This document shows positions 52,737 to 63,600 of a DNA stretch of 64,000 nucleotides, piece by piece. Location of the stretch: contig CAJINV010000007.1 in the NCBI GenBank assembly GCA_905178155.1, positions 4,552,258 to 4,616,257 of the forward strand, in the 5' to 3' direction. The translations under genes were made by a program, and so were the position numbers. This DNA comes from Amoebophrya sp. A120. Taxonomy: Eukaryota > Sar > Dinophyceae > Syndiniales > Amoebophryaceae. Positions within the stretch are counted from its first letter, which is position 1; every line of letters starts with the position of its first letter. The notes under the pieces are model-generated. The model was not told the origin of the DNA, did no database searches, and saw only the letters and a list, made by a program, of their open reading frames with translations.

Positions 52737-53493
52737 TTTTCGTACCTAATTAGGTAGTGAAACACTGCATCTAGCCGTAGCTGCGCATCTTGAGTAGAGG
52801 GAAATAAACAAATACACTACTTAAATTGATACCGTTGTCGTGATGGGGAACGCAGCTTTACTGCCCAAGATCATGTCAAAGCAGATACCGATGAGAAACT
52901 CAAATCGTGTATGCGTGGCTTCCCATAAAAAAACGGTACATGACTTGTCGCGAGCCTGTCTGTCAGTGTCACTGTCGCCACACACGGCGTACATCTACAT
53001 GTACTGCTCCGCCAATAACGAATCATGACATGGATATTTTCTCGTGTTATCCTGGCCAATCGTGACTGTCCGTTGTTCATTCTTGACAAAAAAGTACGTA
53101 AAGAATGCAACACCAGAACCAGAAGCCTTGTCCATGCGACACAATCGAAGAAAAACAAAAATCCAAGATCAGCAAGTCATAGTAGTTTACGCTAATATGC
53201 TAGTGTACAGCTACAGATCGACCTTCCTTGTCCTGTATTCTCAAAAACAAAAACTGATGCTATTGGGTCTATCAAAAAGCTTGAACCTGCGGTGAGAAAC
53301 TTCATCGTTCATATTCTTTCAAGTAATGCTGAAAACTCTTGTATTGACTTTTCACTTTTGCAGAATCCGGGGCTAGACCAGCTTTGTGTCGATGAGGTGG
53401 CTGCAGCTGCAAGCGTACGACCAGAAGCTACTTGCGCACACGACCAAAGACAAACAGCTGCCAAAATCAGACGTCTGTCGACAAAAAAGAAAC
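52737..53493. other. Intergenic stretch, no supported gene
   Basis: About 760 bp between the start of the sulfotransferase gene and the stop of the next. Mildly AT-rich, only short frames (for example plus 53044-53295), no repeat or IE. Confidence 0.4.
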
Positions 53494-56400
53494 TTAGCTG
53501 TTGTCTCCGCCTAGTAAGTTAAAGTACCTCAGGCCTTCTCTCGGCATTCTCCTTGCCGAGCTAATTCTACCTTGCAGCTGTTCGCGTGCCTCCTGATCCC
53601 ACCTACTTCTAACGTTCGTCTTTTTCTCGGCTGGTGGAAACCTCGCCCCCATTCGCGCATCGTATGGGCCCCATTGGCAGCACCCCGGGCACTGCACCTG
53701 CACGAGCGTCGGCGGTAGCGGCATGCACTCGAGAAAGAGAATCGCGCAGAAACAGGTCGGCACGTAGGGGGGCACGGAGACGTAGCGCTTTCGGTTTGTC
53801 GTTCGAATGTACTGCTCGAAACACTCGGTGTGCAGCAGGAGATTGCATTTTGGATTGCGGGCAACGCAATACGCTGGATGCGGCGGTCGGTCCGGGGCCA
53901 GATCATCATCCGTGGGGACAACGGTTGGTACAGGAGGCGGCGCCATAATATTTTCGCCAGTGGACTGCACTACAGGAGATTCTTCTTGTTCTTCGTGATC
54001 GTGTGCTCGACTCTCAGCAGCAAAATTATCGGCGTCGCTGAGCTCATCGTTATCTTCGTCCGACGGTGAAAGCTGCTCCATGTCTAAGACAGCCCAGGTA
54101 GAAGTTCTTGAGCTAGAGGTAGAGAGCCTCCTCAGGTGTCTACCTCGAACTACGTGAGAAGAAGCCGGAGGTGCTGCCGTGTTTCCACGAGTTCTCGTAT
54201 TATCCGTTGCAGATGAAGCATTGCTCCCCGTGCAGCTGACCAATCTGGAAAGCAGCGCCCTCAGCATGTGCCGATACGCGTTCATGCACGTGCAGCTTCT
54301 TCCGGTTCTAACCCGTGGCCGTAGCTGTGTTCGTGGTCCTGATGGCTGGCCGCGAAGCAGGGGCTCGTCGCTAGCAAGAAGACGAGCGTCAGGTGCGTCC
54401 TCCGAGTCATTATTTCTTGTCCCAGACGCAGGTCGTAGTTCCTCGCCGGCGTATAATTGTCGCCGACCCTGAGGGGCCTCGTCCGCAGCAGTAACAGACC
54501 TACCGCCTTGGTCAACATCCGTTCTGCTGCTTCCTCGCAGCATCTGGGCCCGGGACGCTGCGTCCAGTACGAAAGCAGAGGCAAAAATGTCGTTGAATAA
54601 GCGCCGGCGAAGTTCCTCACTTTCATGAAGGACCGTGTGATCTTGTTCAGTGCCACCATCCACAAACTCCGCGTTTAAACGGTTGCGATTTCCTTCTTGT
54701 CGGTTCCGACTACTAGCACCTGTCGATATTGTCCCTGTGTAGGAGGTCATGGAAGCGGCTGCCTCCAACCGTTCGCCCGATGTTGGAGGACGTCGATCGG
54801 CAAAGTAGGTGGAAGCACCGGCAAGCTCCCCGCGGTATTCTTCGTTCTCACCTGCGGTGCTAGTAGAATTCATGCGACCTCCCCCGCGCTGCTGCAGCTC
54901 CCTTCTTTCGAGCGACGACTGCCGTTCGTGTCGCGGTGCTCCGTCAACTTCGCTTGTACATGAAACTTCACTTGTTTCAGACCTAGAGCCAGCACCTCGT
55001 TCCAGCGAGGAAAGCCGAAGATGCGATGATGAAAAGGAGCAAGAGGCGGCATTTGCGAAAAGGCTGCTCGAGGGGCTTGCAGGACGCAGCGGGGCTGCAG
55101 GAGAGGAGACGTCGCGCATGTCAGCATCTGGGAAGACCCCATGCCTACTGTCCAAGGGCGCAGGCGCTGCGGCAGGAGGACGCGAACGCGCTAGGAAAGC
55201 ACTATTGCCCTCCTGCGCGCCGGGAAGATGCCGCCACGTTTTCTCTGCGTCCAAATTGATCACACGATGGCCCACCTCTGGCCGTCGCAAATCTTGATCC
55301 TGCAGCGGTCGTTGCTCATTAACGGCTTCAGGGCCTTCTCGACATTGGTCCTGAGAGGAAAGTGACGGAAAGAACAGTGAGGAGTGCTCGTCGACGGGTA
55401 CGGGTTCGTCAATTTCCACTACTGGAAACTCGTGATTAAATAGAGAGGAGCTCCTTACCTGCTGCCCATCTGCGCTACCGCAACTACCTCCGGTTGAAAG
55501 ATGCAATTTTAATTTTTCGCTTTCCTGGTAGTTTCTCGCGTCGAGCACCAACATCTTGCGAGCGCCTGGAAACGAAGTGCCGGTGAATGCGTCATAGCGT
55601 TGGCGGCGCAGGAGCGAAGCTTTTTCTTTTTTCTCTTCGCGCGGTGCTCGCGACTGCATCTCTGAGCTTTCTTCTGGCGCTCTTCCTCCTGTTTCCGAGT
55701 CTTCTCCGAGAGGTCGGCTGTTCGATGACATGTCAGCCGCCGAACCTTGTGCGTCCAAATGACCAGCTTCGAAGGTGCTGGGAGCAGCAGGGATAGACGC
55801 AACCGAAGACGCTGCCTCGGTTCCTGCGTTGCGCCGCGATAGTGATTGAACCGGAAAAATTCCTGTCCTTTCATCTAATGCCGTGGGCAACATCTTCTTC
55901 CTCGAAGACTCAAAATCTGCAGGAGTCGATACATGCTGCCCAGATGAAATAGATCCCCACAAACGTGCGTTCGCAAAACTAAGCAGACGCTCGATCTGCC
56001 TTCTCGAGGCTTTATTGGCGTCACGCAGGTCAATTTGCAGCTCCATGTCTTTTCTCGCCTGATCTCGTTGCCTTCGACCTTCAATCCGCTTGCTCCTATG
56101 CGGATTATTTGGAGCACTGGAGCTCCCTGCAGCTGCGTCAGCATAATTCTGATCTACTTTTTGCGACCCCTCTGGATCTGACTGCTCCGCTCGTAGTATA
56201 CTGGCTTGTTGCGAAGAACCAATCGCCACTGATTTGTTGCGAGGCAGCGCCATCTGCCGGATCGCAGCTTCCTGGTCTAGGAAAGGGATAACAGCTTCGG
56301 CAGCCGGCACCGAATGAGATGACGCACTCCCGGCGTATTTTTGATTGGGTGGCATTATCGAGGCAGCGCCCATCGTGCTACTATTGTCATCGTCATCCTC

Positions 56401-59400
56401 CTTTTCCGCTAAGATAGCAGCCCCCACGTCTATGTCTTCGCAAACGACATCTCGTTGTTGTCGTGCTGAAGCCATGTCGCTTACGTTGGACGTGCGGTTA
56501 ACAGCAGAAAGCTGTGTGCTAGTCCCGTTACGTTTCGCAGAACCCGAGGAAGACGAAGAAGTGTAGTAGTTCTTCATCTGCTCATCATCTTGATCTTGGG
56601 TACGTAACACATCTTCCCCTTCCTCCAGCAAGGTCAGTCGATCACAGGTTTTTTTCAGTTGCAGATACGCGTGCATCTCCTCCAAGCCGGTGCCGTACTC
56701 CAGCAGGAACGAAAGCGCATCGACTAAGAGCATCAGGTCTTCTATCGCGATCGTTGTCAACATCTCATCGGTAATAGCCTTCATCGCGTCGCTCAGCACA
56801 AGAACGTACTTCAACGCCGAGGTGACTTGTTTCAACGGATCAGAAGATTCGTCAGCATCTTCACAGCCGCTCTTGTTTCCCTTGTTTTTGTTGCGCGGCG
56901 CTCCCGCAACATGACAAACTTTCGGAAATGGGCACTCCCGGATCGTCACCAGCACTGCGTCAACCAATGCCGTGGCCCGCATCTGGGTTTCCGACCTGAA
57001 CCGAGATGCACCTCGCTGATACGCCTCGGCTTCGCGCTGCACCCAGGCCTGGTCAAGCCAACGCTTGTGAATCTCCTGGTGAATGGCCAGCAGCCGACAG
57101 TCGCTCTCGAGGGTTCTCAGGCGCTCGCTGAACACGCGCGCGAAATCTTCCTGGTGTTGCACAGCGACGATCGTGGACGCAGCTGGGTCCGAGGGCGCAG
57201 CTGGCAGAACTTGCTTCTCGGTACGCTCTGCCTTGTTTTGATTCTCAAATTGATGAGTCACTTGATGCTTCCGTTGGAAAACTTCTGCTGCTCGTGTTCG
57301 CGTCGTTTTGTCTGGCTGGAAAGAGGTCCCAGCTGAACTGTTCTGAATTCCCTGATCACGATCCTCAATTGTAGTTGTCGTGTCTGCACTTAAACCAAGA
57401 CCGAAGTGAGGATCGCAGGCAGCACACGCTCCTGTCGAAGAAGACAATTCCTCCTCTTCGTGAAAGCCACCAGCAACCTCTATGCCCAATCCAAATCTAC
57501 CACCATCATGTCGCTCCTGCGAATCGTGAACGTGTCCCCCGCTAGATGTCAGCACGCCAGCAGTCAAACCCAGCGCAACGTACGGGGATCTGAGTTCTGC
57601 AACGGAATAAGATTGCGACTGAGGCTCGGCTGCTGGCCCCCGTGATATCGCGGTTGATTCAGATTCTCCCGGACCTCCGTCTTCAGCCCCTTGCTCTCCG
57701 ACACTGAAATTAGCCGAATCGTCCGCGACGAACTCCACTGCATGCGTGAGTGGAAGGGATAGTACGTGGCCAAAGAGGTTTCGCACGCACCGGAAGTCCT
57801 GGCGAATCGTCTCGCGCACGATTTGGAAATCGTTGCGAAAACGCTCAGCTATTTCCAACAGGGAAAAATACGCCGCACCTTGCAGTTCCAAGTCAGGATC
57901 TTCCAGAGTTTCAGATTGATTAGGATTATCCTGTCGCCCCCCTCTGGAGAAAACTTGTTGTTCGCGGCCGTCTACTTCCTGCGAGGTCGTCGTGTCTTGC
58001 GCTGGTGGTCGTACAGCTTCTTGTTCCTGCTGCTCTTGCTGCAACTGCTCCTGCGCCGCACTTCCACTTCTCGTAGCAGTTTGCTGCAGAGGAGTCCTCT
58101 GGGTCCTTTCCCGGGCTCCTGGCCGACCGTGTGCCTGATCGAACATCGGCCGTCCGCGCCATGGGAAATCGTCAAAAAAGTTGCTCAGGCCCTCTTGCGC
58201 GCTGCCTTGACCTTGTGAGCCCCAAGTCGTTTCTGCAACGAAGGAAGACCCCACCCATGGGCCGCCCAAGATTCCAGGTGCGCTGCCGCTGTAAGATGTG
58301 CTGCTGGCGAAAGGACCCCTGCTGTCGGGAGCCGTTGTGGTTCCAGCAGGAGCAGCTGCAGTGAAGGCCGCGTCTTCAGTCTCTCTCCTCGCAAGGCCGC
58401 TGCCACTCATTCCGCCTCTCGCTGCACTCGTCGGCGCAGCATCTTCAGGAGAAGAACCGATGGTGCCACGATCACCTCCGCCGAAGAACCAGCTCCGCCC
58501 ACTAGCACTGGCACCGAACCGGATGGGGTTGTCCGTGGGGAAAAAAGACGCCGCTGTTCTCGCTAAATACAGGCGCTCCCCCGGAGAGGGCGGCGATTCA
58601 ACATCGCTGGCGTAGTCCGGCGCTAGCAGCCCGGTGGTCGTTCGGCCTCGACGTCCCCGAACCGCCCTCAGGTACGAAGAAAAGAACGAGGATAAGGTCC
58701 TTGTGCGAGGACTGCTGGGAGATAACGCAGTACTGGTTGTCGAGACCGAGCGCTGTTCCTGTTGCTCCATTGAACTCGAACTTCTTGAATCACGTATGAA
58801 AGCTCTACTTGTCGCCGATGAAGCTCCGGTAGGACGACGAGAAGCATCACTGCCAACTCGAATCCCCAATCTCCCAGCCACCCGGCGAAGCCGAGACGAT
58901 ATGCCCCAACCCACCCGGGTAGCGACAAACAGCGGGTGAAAATGCTCGAGGAAATCCTCCACCGTCTCCTCTTTGCCTTGTGGAATCGGGTGGCCGGCGT
59001 ACCGCGGCGGATGCAAAGGGTTCCCGGGCTCGGCGGCCTGCAGGCAAATCGTGCATTCGCGGGGGTCATGATGCGGAGTTGTGTTGCGTGGGCGTGCGTA
59101 CTTCTGTGATTGTGTTTTGCTGCATGTCGGTGATAAGGGACCCGACTGCGATGATAAGGGACCCGAGTCCGCAGTGCGGCTGTTCTTAGGGGGTTCCCTC
59201 GTTCTTTGTGAAGATGACGAAAAAACTGAAACCGTACTCTCTTCCAGAGGTGGCACAACAACTTCTCGCCCGGTTGCAGCGTCGTCTCTTGGTGGGAAAA
59301 AAGCCAAAGGTAGATTCGAAACAGACGGGGGAGAGATACGGATCGTCTCCGTGGTGCTAGTAGACGGTTGTAGGTGTGGTTCTACTCCGTGGTGTCGCAA

Positions 59401-59808
59401 CGCAGCTTCGTCTTCGCTTATTGCCCCACCATTGTCACTAACAGACGACGTCAGTACAGCTGGGTCACGACTGTGGGGCCTTGGCAACGCAATCGTCGAA
59501 CGACGGCGGGGATTATTCCGTCGCCCGGTTCTAGTAGACGACTGGTCTTGGAGAGGTTGAGGACGAAGATTTTCGCGCTCCTGCGGAGAAGTGCTGGTAC
59601 TATATGAAGTGGACGACGGTAAAACTGACAGTCTAGCATGTGAAGAATCGTCCAAAGCAGAAGTTGTAGTGTTTGGCGCCTCTGGAGGGGAGGGTCGTAA
59701 AGCGAGCACGACGAACGAAGCTAAGTGTGTTGACGTCCAAAACCAAATGCTCCGGAAGTGGAAAAGGCAACAAGATGAACTTGTGGAAGACCTCATGCGC
59801 TTAGCCAT
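53494..59808 (-). CDS. Large protein (2,104 aa) with Cys-rich RING-like C terminus
   Basis: First ATG at 59808 (MAKRMRSSTSSSCCLFHFRS), followed by a hydrophobic stretch that may act as signal anchor. Single exon. A CTICLQ pair of cysteines lies early (about 59045-59060). The centre has a helical module QVTSALKYVLVLSDAMKAIT and EDLMLLVDALSFLLEYGTGL (about 56640-56840). Most of the rest is Ser/Arg/Ala/Glu-rich disorder. The C terminus carries CVARNPKCNLLLHTECFEQY, then FCAILFLECMPLP and QVQCPGCCQWGPY, spacing reminiscent of a RING-CH type zinc finger. RING-CH proteins are E3 ubiquitin ligases, usually membrane-bound; that role is only suggested. Paralogue of the next gene. No IE. Confidence 0.75.
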   Translation of the reverse strand: MAKRMRSSTSSSCCLFHFRSIWFWTSTHLASFVVLALRPSPPEAPNTTTSALDDSSHARLSVLPSSTSYSTSTSPQERENLRPQPLQDQSSTRTGRRNNPRRRSTIALPRPHSRDPAVLTSSVSDNGGAISEDEAALRHHGVEPHLQPSTSTTETIRISPPSVSNLPLAFFPPRDDAATGREVVVPPLEESTVSVFSSSSQRTREPPKNSRTADSGPLSSQSGPLSPTCSKTQSQKYARPRNTTPHHDPRECTICLQAAEPGNPLHPPRYAGHPIPQGKEETVEDFLEHFHPLFVATRVGWGISSRLRRVAGRLGIRVGSDASRRPTGASSATSRAFIRDSRSSSSMEQQEQRSVSTTSTALSPSSPRTRTLSSFFSSYLRAVRGRRGRTTTGLLAPDYASDVESPPSPGERLYLARTAASFFPTDNPIRFGASASGRSWFFGGGDRGTIGSSPEDAAPTSAARGGMSGSGLARRETEDAAFTAAAPAGTTTAPDSRGPFASSTSYSGSAPGILGGPWVGSSFVAETTWGSQGQGSAQEGLSNFFDDFPWRGRPMFDQAHGRPGARERTQRTPLQQTATRSGSAAQEQLQQEQQEQEAVRPPAQDTTTSQEVDGREQQVFSRGGRQDNPNQSETLEDPDLELQGAAYFSLLEIAERFRNDFQIVRETIRQDFRCVRNLFGHVLSLPLTHAVEFVADDSANFSVGEQGAEDGGPGESESTAISRGPAAEPQSQSYSVAELRSPYVALGLTAGVLTSSGGHVHDSQERHDGGRFGLGIEVAGGFHEEEELSSSTGACAACDPHFGLGLSADTTTTIEDRDQGIQNSSAGTSFQPDKTTRTRAAEVFQRKHQVTHQFENQNKAERTEKQVLPAAPSDPAASTIVAVQHQEDFARVFSERLRTLESDCRLLAIHQEIHKRWLDQAWVQREAEAYQRGASRFRSETQMRATALVDAVLVTIRECPFPKVCHVAGAPRNKNKGNKSGCEDADESSDPLKQVTSALKYVLVLSDAMKAITDEMLTTIAIEDLMLLVDALSFLLEYGTGLEEMHAYLQLKKTCDRLTLLEEGEDVLRTQDQDDEQMKNYYTSSSSSGSAKRNGTSTQLSAVNRTSNVSDMASARQQRDVVCEDIDVGAAILAEKEDDDDNSSTMGAASIMPPNQKYAGSASSHSVPAAEAVIPFLDQEAAIRQMALPRNKSVAIGSSQQASILRAEQSDPEGSQKVDQNYADAAAGSSSAPNNPHRSKRIEGRRQRDQARKDMELQIDLRDANKASRRQIERLLSFANARLWGSISSGQHVSTPADFESSRKKMLPTALDERTGIFPVQSLSRRNAGTEAASSVASIPAAPSTFEAGHLDAQGSAADMSSNSRPLGEDSETGGRAPEESSEMQSRAPREEKKEKASLLRRQRYDAFTGTSFPGARKMLVLDARNYQESEKLKLHLSTGGSCGSADGQQVRSSSLFNHEFPVVEIDEPVPVDEHSSLFFPSLSSQDQCREGPEAVNEQRPLQDQDLRRPEVGHRVINLDAEKTWRHLPGAQEGNSAFLARSRPPAAAPAPLDSRHGVFPDADMRDVSSPAAPLRPASPSSSLFANAASCSFSSSHLRLSSLERGAGSRSETSEVSCTSEVDGAPRHERQSSLERRELQQRGGGRMNSTSTAGENEEYRGELAGASTYFADRRPPTSGERLEAAASMTSYTGTISTGASSRNRQEGNRNRLNAEFVDGGTEQDHTVLHESEELRRRLFNDIFASAFVLDAASRAQMLRGSSRTDVDQGGRSVTAADEAPQGRRQLYAGEELRPASGTRNNDSEDAPDARLLASDEPLLRGQPSGPRTQLRPRVRTGRSCTCMNAYRHMLRALLSRLVSCTGSNASSATDNTRTRGNTAAPPASSHVVRGRHLRRLSTSSSRTSTWAVLDMEQLSPSDEDNDELSDADNFAAESRAHDHEEQEESPVVQSTGENIMAPPPVPTVVPTDDDLAPDRPPHPAYCVARNPKCNLLLHTECFEQYIRTTNRKRYVSVPPYVPTCFCAILFLECMPLPPTLVQVQCPGCCQWGPYDARMGARFPPAEKKTNVRSRWDQEAREQLQGRISSARRMPREGLRYFNLLGGDNS

Positions 59809-60627
59809 AATGGACAACGTGGTTACTAATTTAATGTTCGGACTCGCGAGGCACCGGGTGGGACTGGGATTTCGATTCCGTGACAAAATCTATCTACAAG
59901 CATAAATTTGCTTCGCACCGGAATAGCAACCGTGGTGAGCCGCTCTGTGCTTGTTCACAACAAAAGACGGCCTTCGCAGAAAGAACCGACGAGAGAAATT
60001 AAACAAGCACCGGTACGCTTCCAAAACCTGAACACAAACTTCTGAATGAAAATCCTGATGCACCACCTGCTCGTCATCGTTTAGAAAAATCAACAGATCT
60101 TCCAGATCTCCACTCACAAAAGTGCTTTGCAAACTTGAAGAACCAAAAACAAGAGCCGAGGCAATACAACTCATCGGCATCGTTTCACATCAAAAGATTA
60201 AAGGGCCTGTTTTTCTTCCTTTTCGCGGGCCGTTTTACTTTTATATCTGGCGGTGAAGTAGAATATCACCACCGGAAATCCGTCAAAATGCAGGCTAGCT
60301 TAAGCTTGTATTCTCAAAGGTAATGACTCATTTCGGAATTCTGTTTGTACGATGAATACCAGAACGCACAATCGAATACTGCGCTGGTCTTCGAAACGCG
60401 TCAAAATTCAGTGCAAATGAGGTGAATTACTATGACAGTGCGAACGCATGTATTTTCTACGGTATTCTAGAGTGACATAGAAACATGAAGCAGTGATCTG
60501 TTCTGATGTTCTGTGGAGCGGATGCAAGTATACAATGATCTGTTGAATGTCTGGAAACAAAAACCACATCAAAATATATTAATGTACTGGGTTTATTCCA
60601 TCGGCAAACCCGTGAAATTAAGCCTTC
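59809..60627. other. Intergenic stretch between the two paralogues
   Basis: About 820 bp. No convincing frame beyond 96 codons. The composition turns AT-rich toward 60300-60600. Presumably carries the promoter of the 2,104-aa gene and the 3' end signals of the next. Confidence 0.4.
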
Positions 60628-63600
60628 TTACAGTCGCAAAGACTCTTGCCAGCTGCTCAAGCCACTCCCGGTCGAATCAGGCAGCGGTGCTGGTCGACTT
60701 CTTTGCCCCTTCGTAGGTCTTCGCTGTGCATCCCCAGCAGCACTTTCGTCACTACGTGGAAACTTCGCCCCCTGCCTCGGCTCATACGGGCCCCACTGGT
60801 AGCAGCCGGGGCACTGCACTTGGTTGATCGCCGGCGGTGGTATCATGCACTCTAGAAGCAAGATCGCGCAGAAGCACGGTGGGACATTCTTGTGGATGGA
60901 AACATAGCGTCTGCGGTTCGTTGTCTGTACGTACTTGTCAAAACACTCCTTGTGCAGCAGCAACTTGCATTTCGGGTTGCGCGCAACGCAAAACGCTGGG
61001 TGGAGAGGCTTGGTGATCGTAGTCCTCTTCGAGGTTTGCAAGAACAGATCCTCCTCGTGATCTCCCGCGTGGTCGCCGCCTCCGCGTAATAAACTGAAGA
61101 AGCTGCTCTTCCGTTGCTGTTTCAAGGGCGTTGGCGGTCCTCCTGCTGCTGTAGGTCCTGATCCTGATCCTCCCGGCGATTGTTCAACATCGCTTTCAGA
61201 ATCGTCCCCGTCCCTGCTTTGCTCTGCAAAGCGTGCATTCCTACTTCCTCCGGAAGTTGCAGAAGAGCCTCTCCTACCAAGAAGGCCGATTGCCTGGAAC
61301 AAGCTTCTCAGGATGTGCCGGTACGCAGCTATGCAGGTGCAGGTTGTTGTTGTCGACGCCACTGTTCCCCCCCTAGTGTTGCTGTTGCGACGAAACAAAT
61401 CTTCTGCTGGCCCACCTGCTGTTGAACCTCTTGAGGACCCACGACCTGTAGAAGTTTGTGGAGCAGTTGTTCGTCCCACTCTCGGCTGTTCGCGAAACGT
61501 GTCGTCTAGGATGTTTTCTGTGCTCGCCCGGGTCGACACTGAGGCGAAAGACCTGGTGCTTTCCTGTCGCGGCGCTAGAGCAGCTGCGGAGGTACGCAAG
61601 CCCCTGCTGGGGGAGAGCAGCGGTCGGTCCTCGAACCAAATGTCATCGTCCTCTTCTTCCGGCTCCACGACTGGGGAGACCTGAACCTCTGGTGCTGGTG
61701 GTGCATTATCTACCACATTAATATCATGATCTACTTCTCGCCGGTCGTGCTGTTCTCTCACCGCAGCTTCGTCGTTTTCTCCATCCAAAAAGTCGTAGTC
61801 CGAATTGCGGTCCCACGAAATCCTGCGAGAAAAGTTGTCGCGGTCGCCATCTCCCTCGTTCGTTGGAAATGCATGAGCGGCAGGACTGTTGTTGGTCCTC
61901 GGGAGATTCATCTGAAGACGTCGATCTCTCGTCAACATATTAGCGCCCCCAACGTCTTCCGAGACCGGCGAAGACGGTGAGCCTACTTCTAGGCCGGGAG
62001 ACGGTTCGCCAAAATCCGAGGGTCGTTCTGCCCGCCAGCACAGATATTGTCGTATTTCCGGAGAATAGGGCGACGACGGCGTATTTTGCGGTTGGTACGT
62101 CCCCGAGCCCGGGGTGGAAAAGCCGGAATCGACGCCTTGTCGTGCCGGTCGCCAATCCATGGAACTGACATTCATGACACCATCGTCTTCCTGCCACACA
62201 TTTGCTGGCGGCAATTCCCACGCTTCCGGCTCCGGGCGCCCGGGCTGCGCTGTACTACGGTTTGCTCGCAACGGGAAAAAATGCGAATTCGTTTCGGATT
62301 CGGTGTAATTACTCGTGCCCAACTGCGTCACGTCGATGACCGCTGGGGGCAAGCGAAAGGGAGCCTCTTCATCTACACCTTCGTTGAGATCTTGTAGTTC
62401 TTGTCTACTTTCCCGTGTGAAGATTCTGGCGTCCGCCTCGGAAGCCGCCATAGCGATGCCAGTGTCGTGGTAGAAGAGGTTTGATCTCATTCTCTCCCGC
62501 CTTTTTCGACCCCGAGAACGGGTTTCTTCCACTGAACTGGAGGAGAGAGAGCCACCTGTTCCGCCGCTCCCGCTGCTCGCATCTAACGGCTGTTCTTTTG
62601 TCTCCAATGCCGCTAGCTCGGCCTTGACCATTTGGCTGGAATTTGACAGCCTCTCGTTGGCGAAAAGCAGCACCCGTTTGATCTGCACCTTTGAAATCTC
62701 ATTGGCGGCATGCAGGTGGTTGTGAAGATGTAGGTCCCGTGTCATCGCCTTATTCTCTTCAGCGACTGCTTCGTTGGCGCTCTGTAGTGCGCCAGCTGCT
62801 TCTCGCCGCGAAAATGATGGAACTTGCGCAGCAGCAGGAGCAGGATGCTGGTGCGAAAAACTGCTAGAGCTGCTGCTGCTAGTAGTTGGCTTCTTCATCT
62901 CGTACTCGTTCTCGTGCGCGGCCCCGTCCTGCGCAAACAGCGGCAGAACTTCCGCTTTTTCACGAGCTAAAAGCCCCGTTTGGCAGCTCATCGTGGCACT
63001 GTGTCGTGGGTCTTCGGATGAACCGCTTGAGGCGCTAATGCCCGCGTTTTGAATATTGTGCTTGATGCTGCAAGGAGGCCCCTCCGCATGGGTTGAACCG
63101 GAAGCAGAACCACGCCCGGTAGAATTATGTGGAGGCTCCTCATCTTCCAAACAAACGACAACTTCCTTCTCTTCTTCTCCAACACCAGGGCACTCGTCAG
63201 ACGCGCCTGCGCCAAGAGAGCGGGTAGAAAAGCCCCGCTGGTCTTCAATTTTCTCCGTTTGATGGTTGTCCTCACCCGTAGAAGTTTTTGAAGGCTTCAC
63301 TCCGTTCCTCCTTAGGTGCAAATACGCATGCATTTCCTCGAGGCAGTCACCGTATTCGAGTAAAAAGGTCAAGGAATCCACCAGCAAAACCAAGTCGTCG
63401 ATGTCGATTGCCCGCAGCGTTTCGTCCGTGACCGTCGACATGACGTTACTTAACGCCACCGAATATGAAATGCAAAAATGTGTGGGACTGGAAACTTGTG
63501 ATGCAATTCAATCAATAACAAATGCACTGCAATGCGCCGCCAAGCATGACAAGTTGCTTCGTGCTTCTGTGCTGCGTATTCCGCATGAGAAAGTGCGTTT

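Noticed and set aside
53494-59886. Start of the large gene at 59886
   Set aside because: That codon is TTG; the first ATG in frame is at 59808. The same caution moved starts to 25248 and 13519 for other genes.
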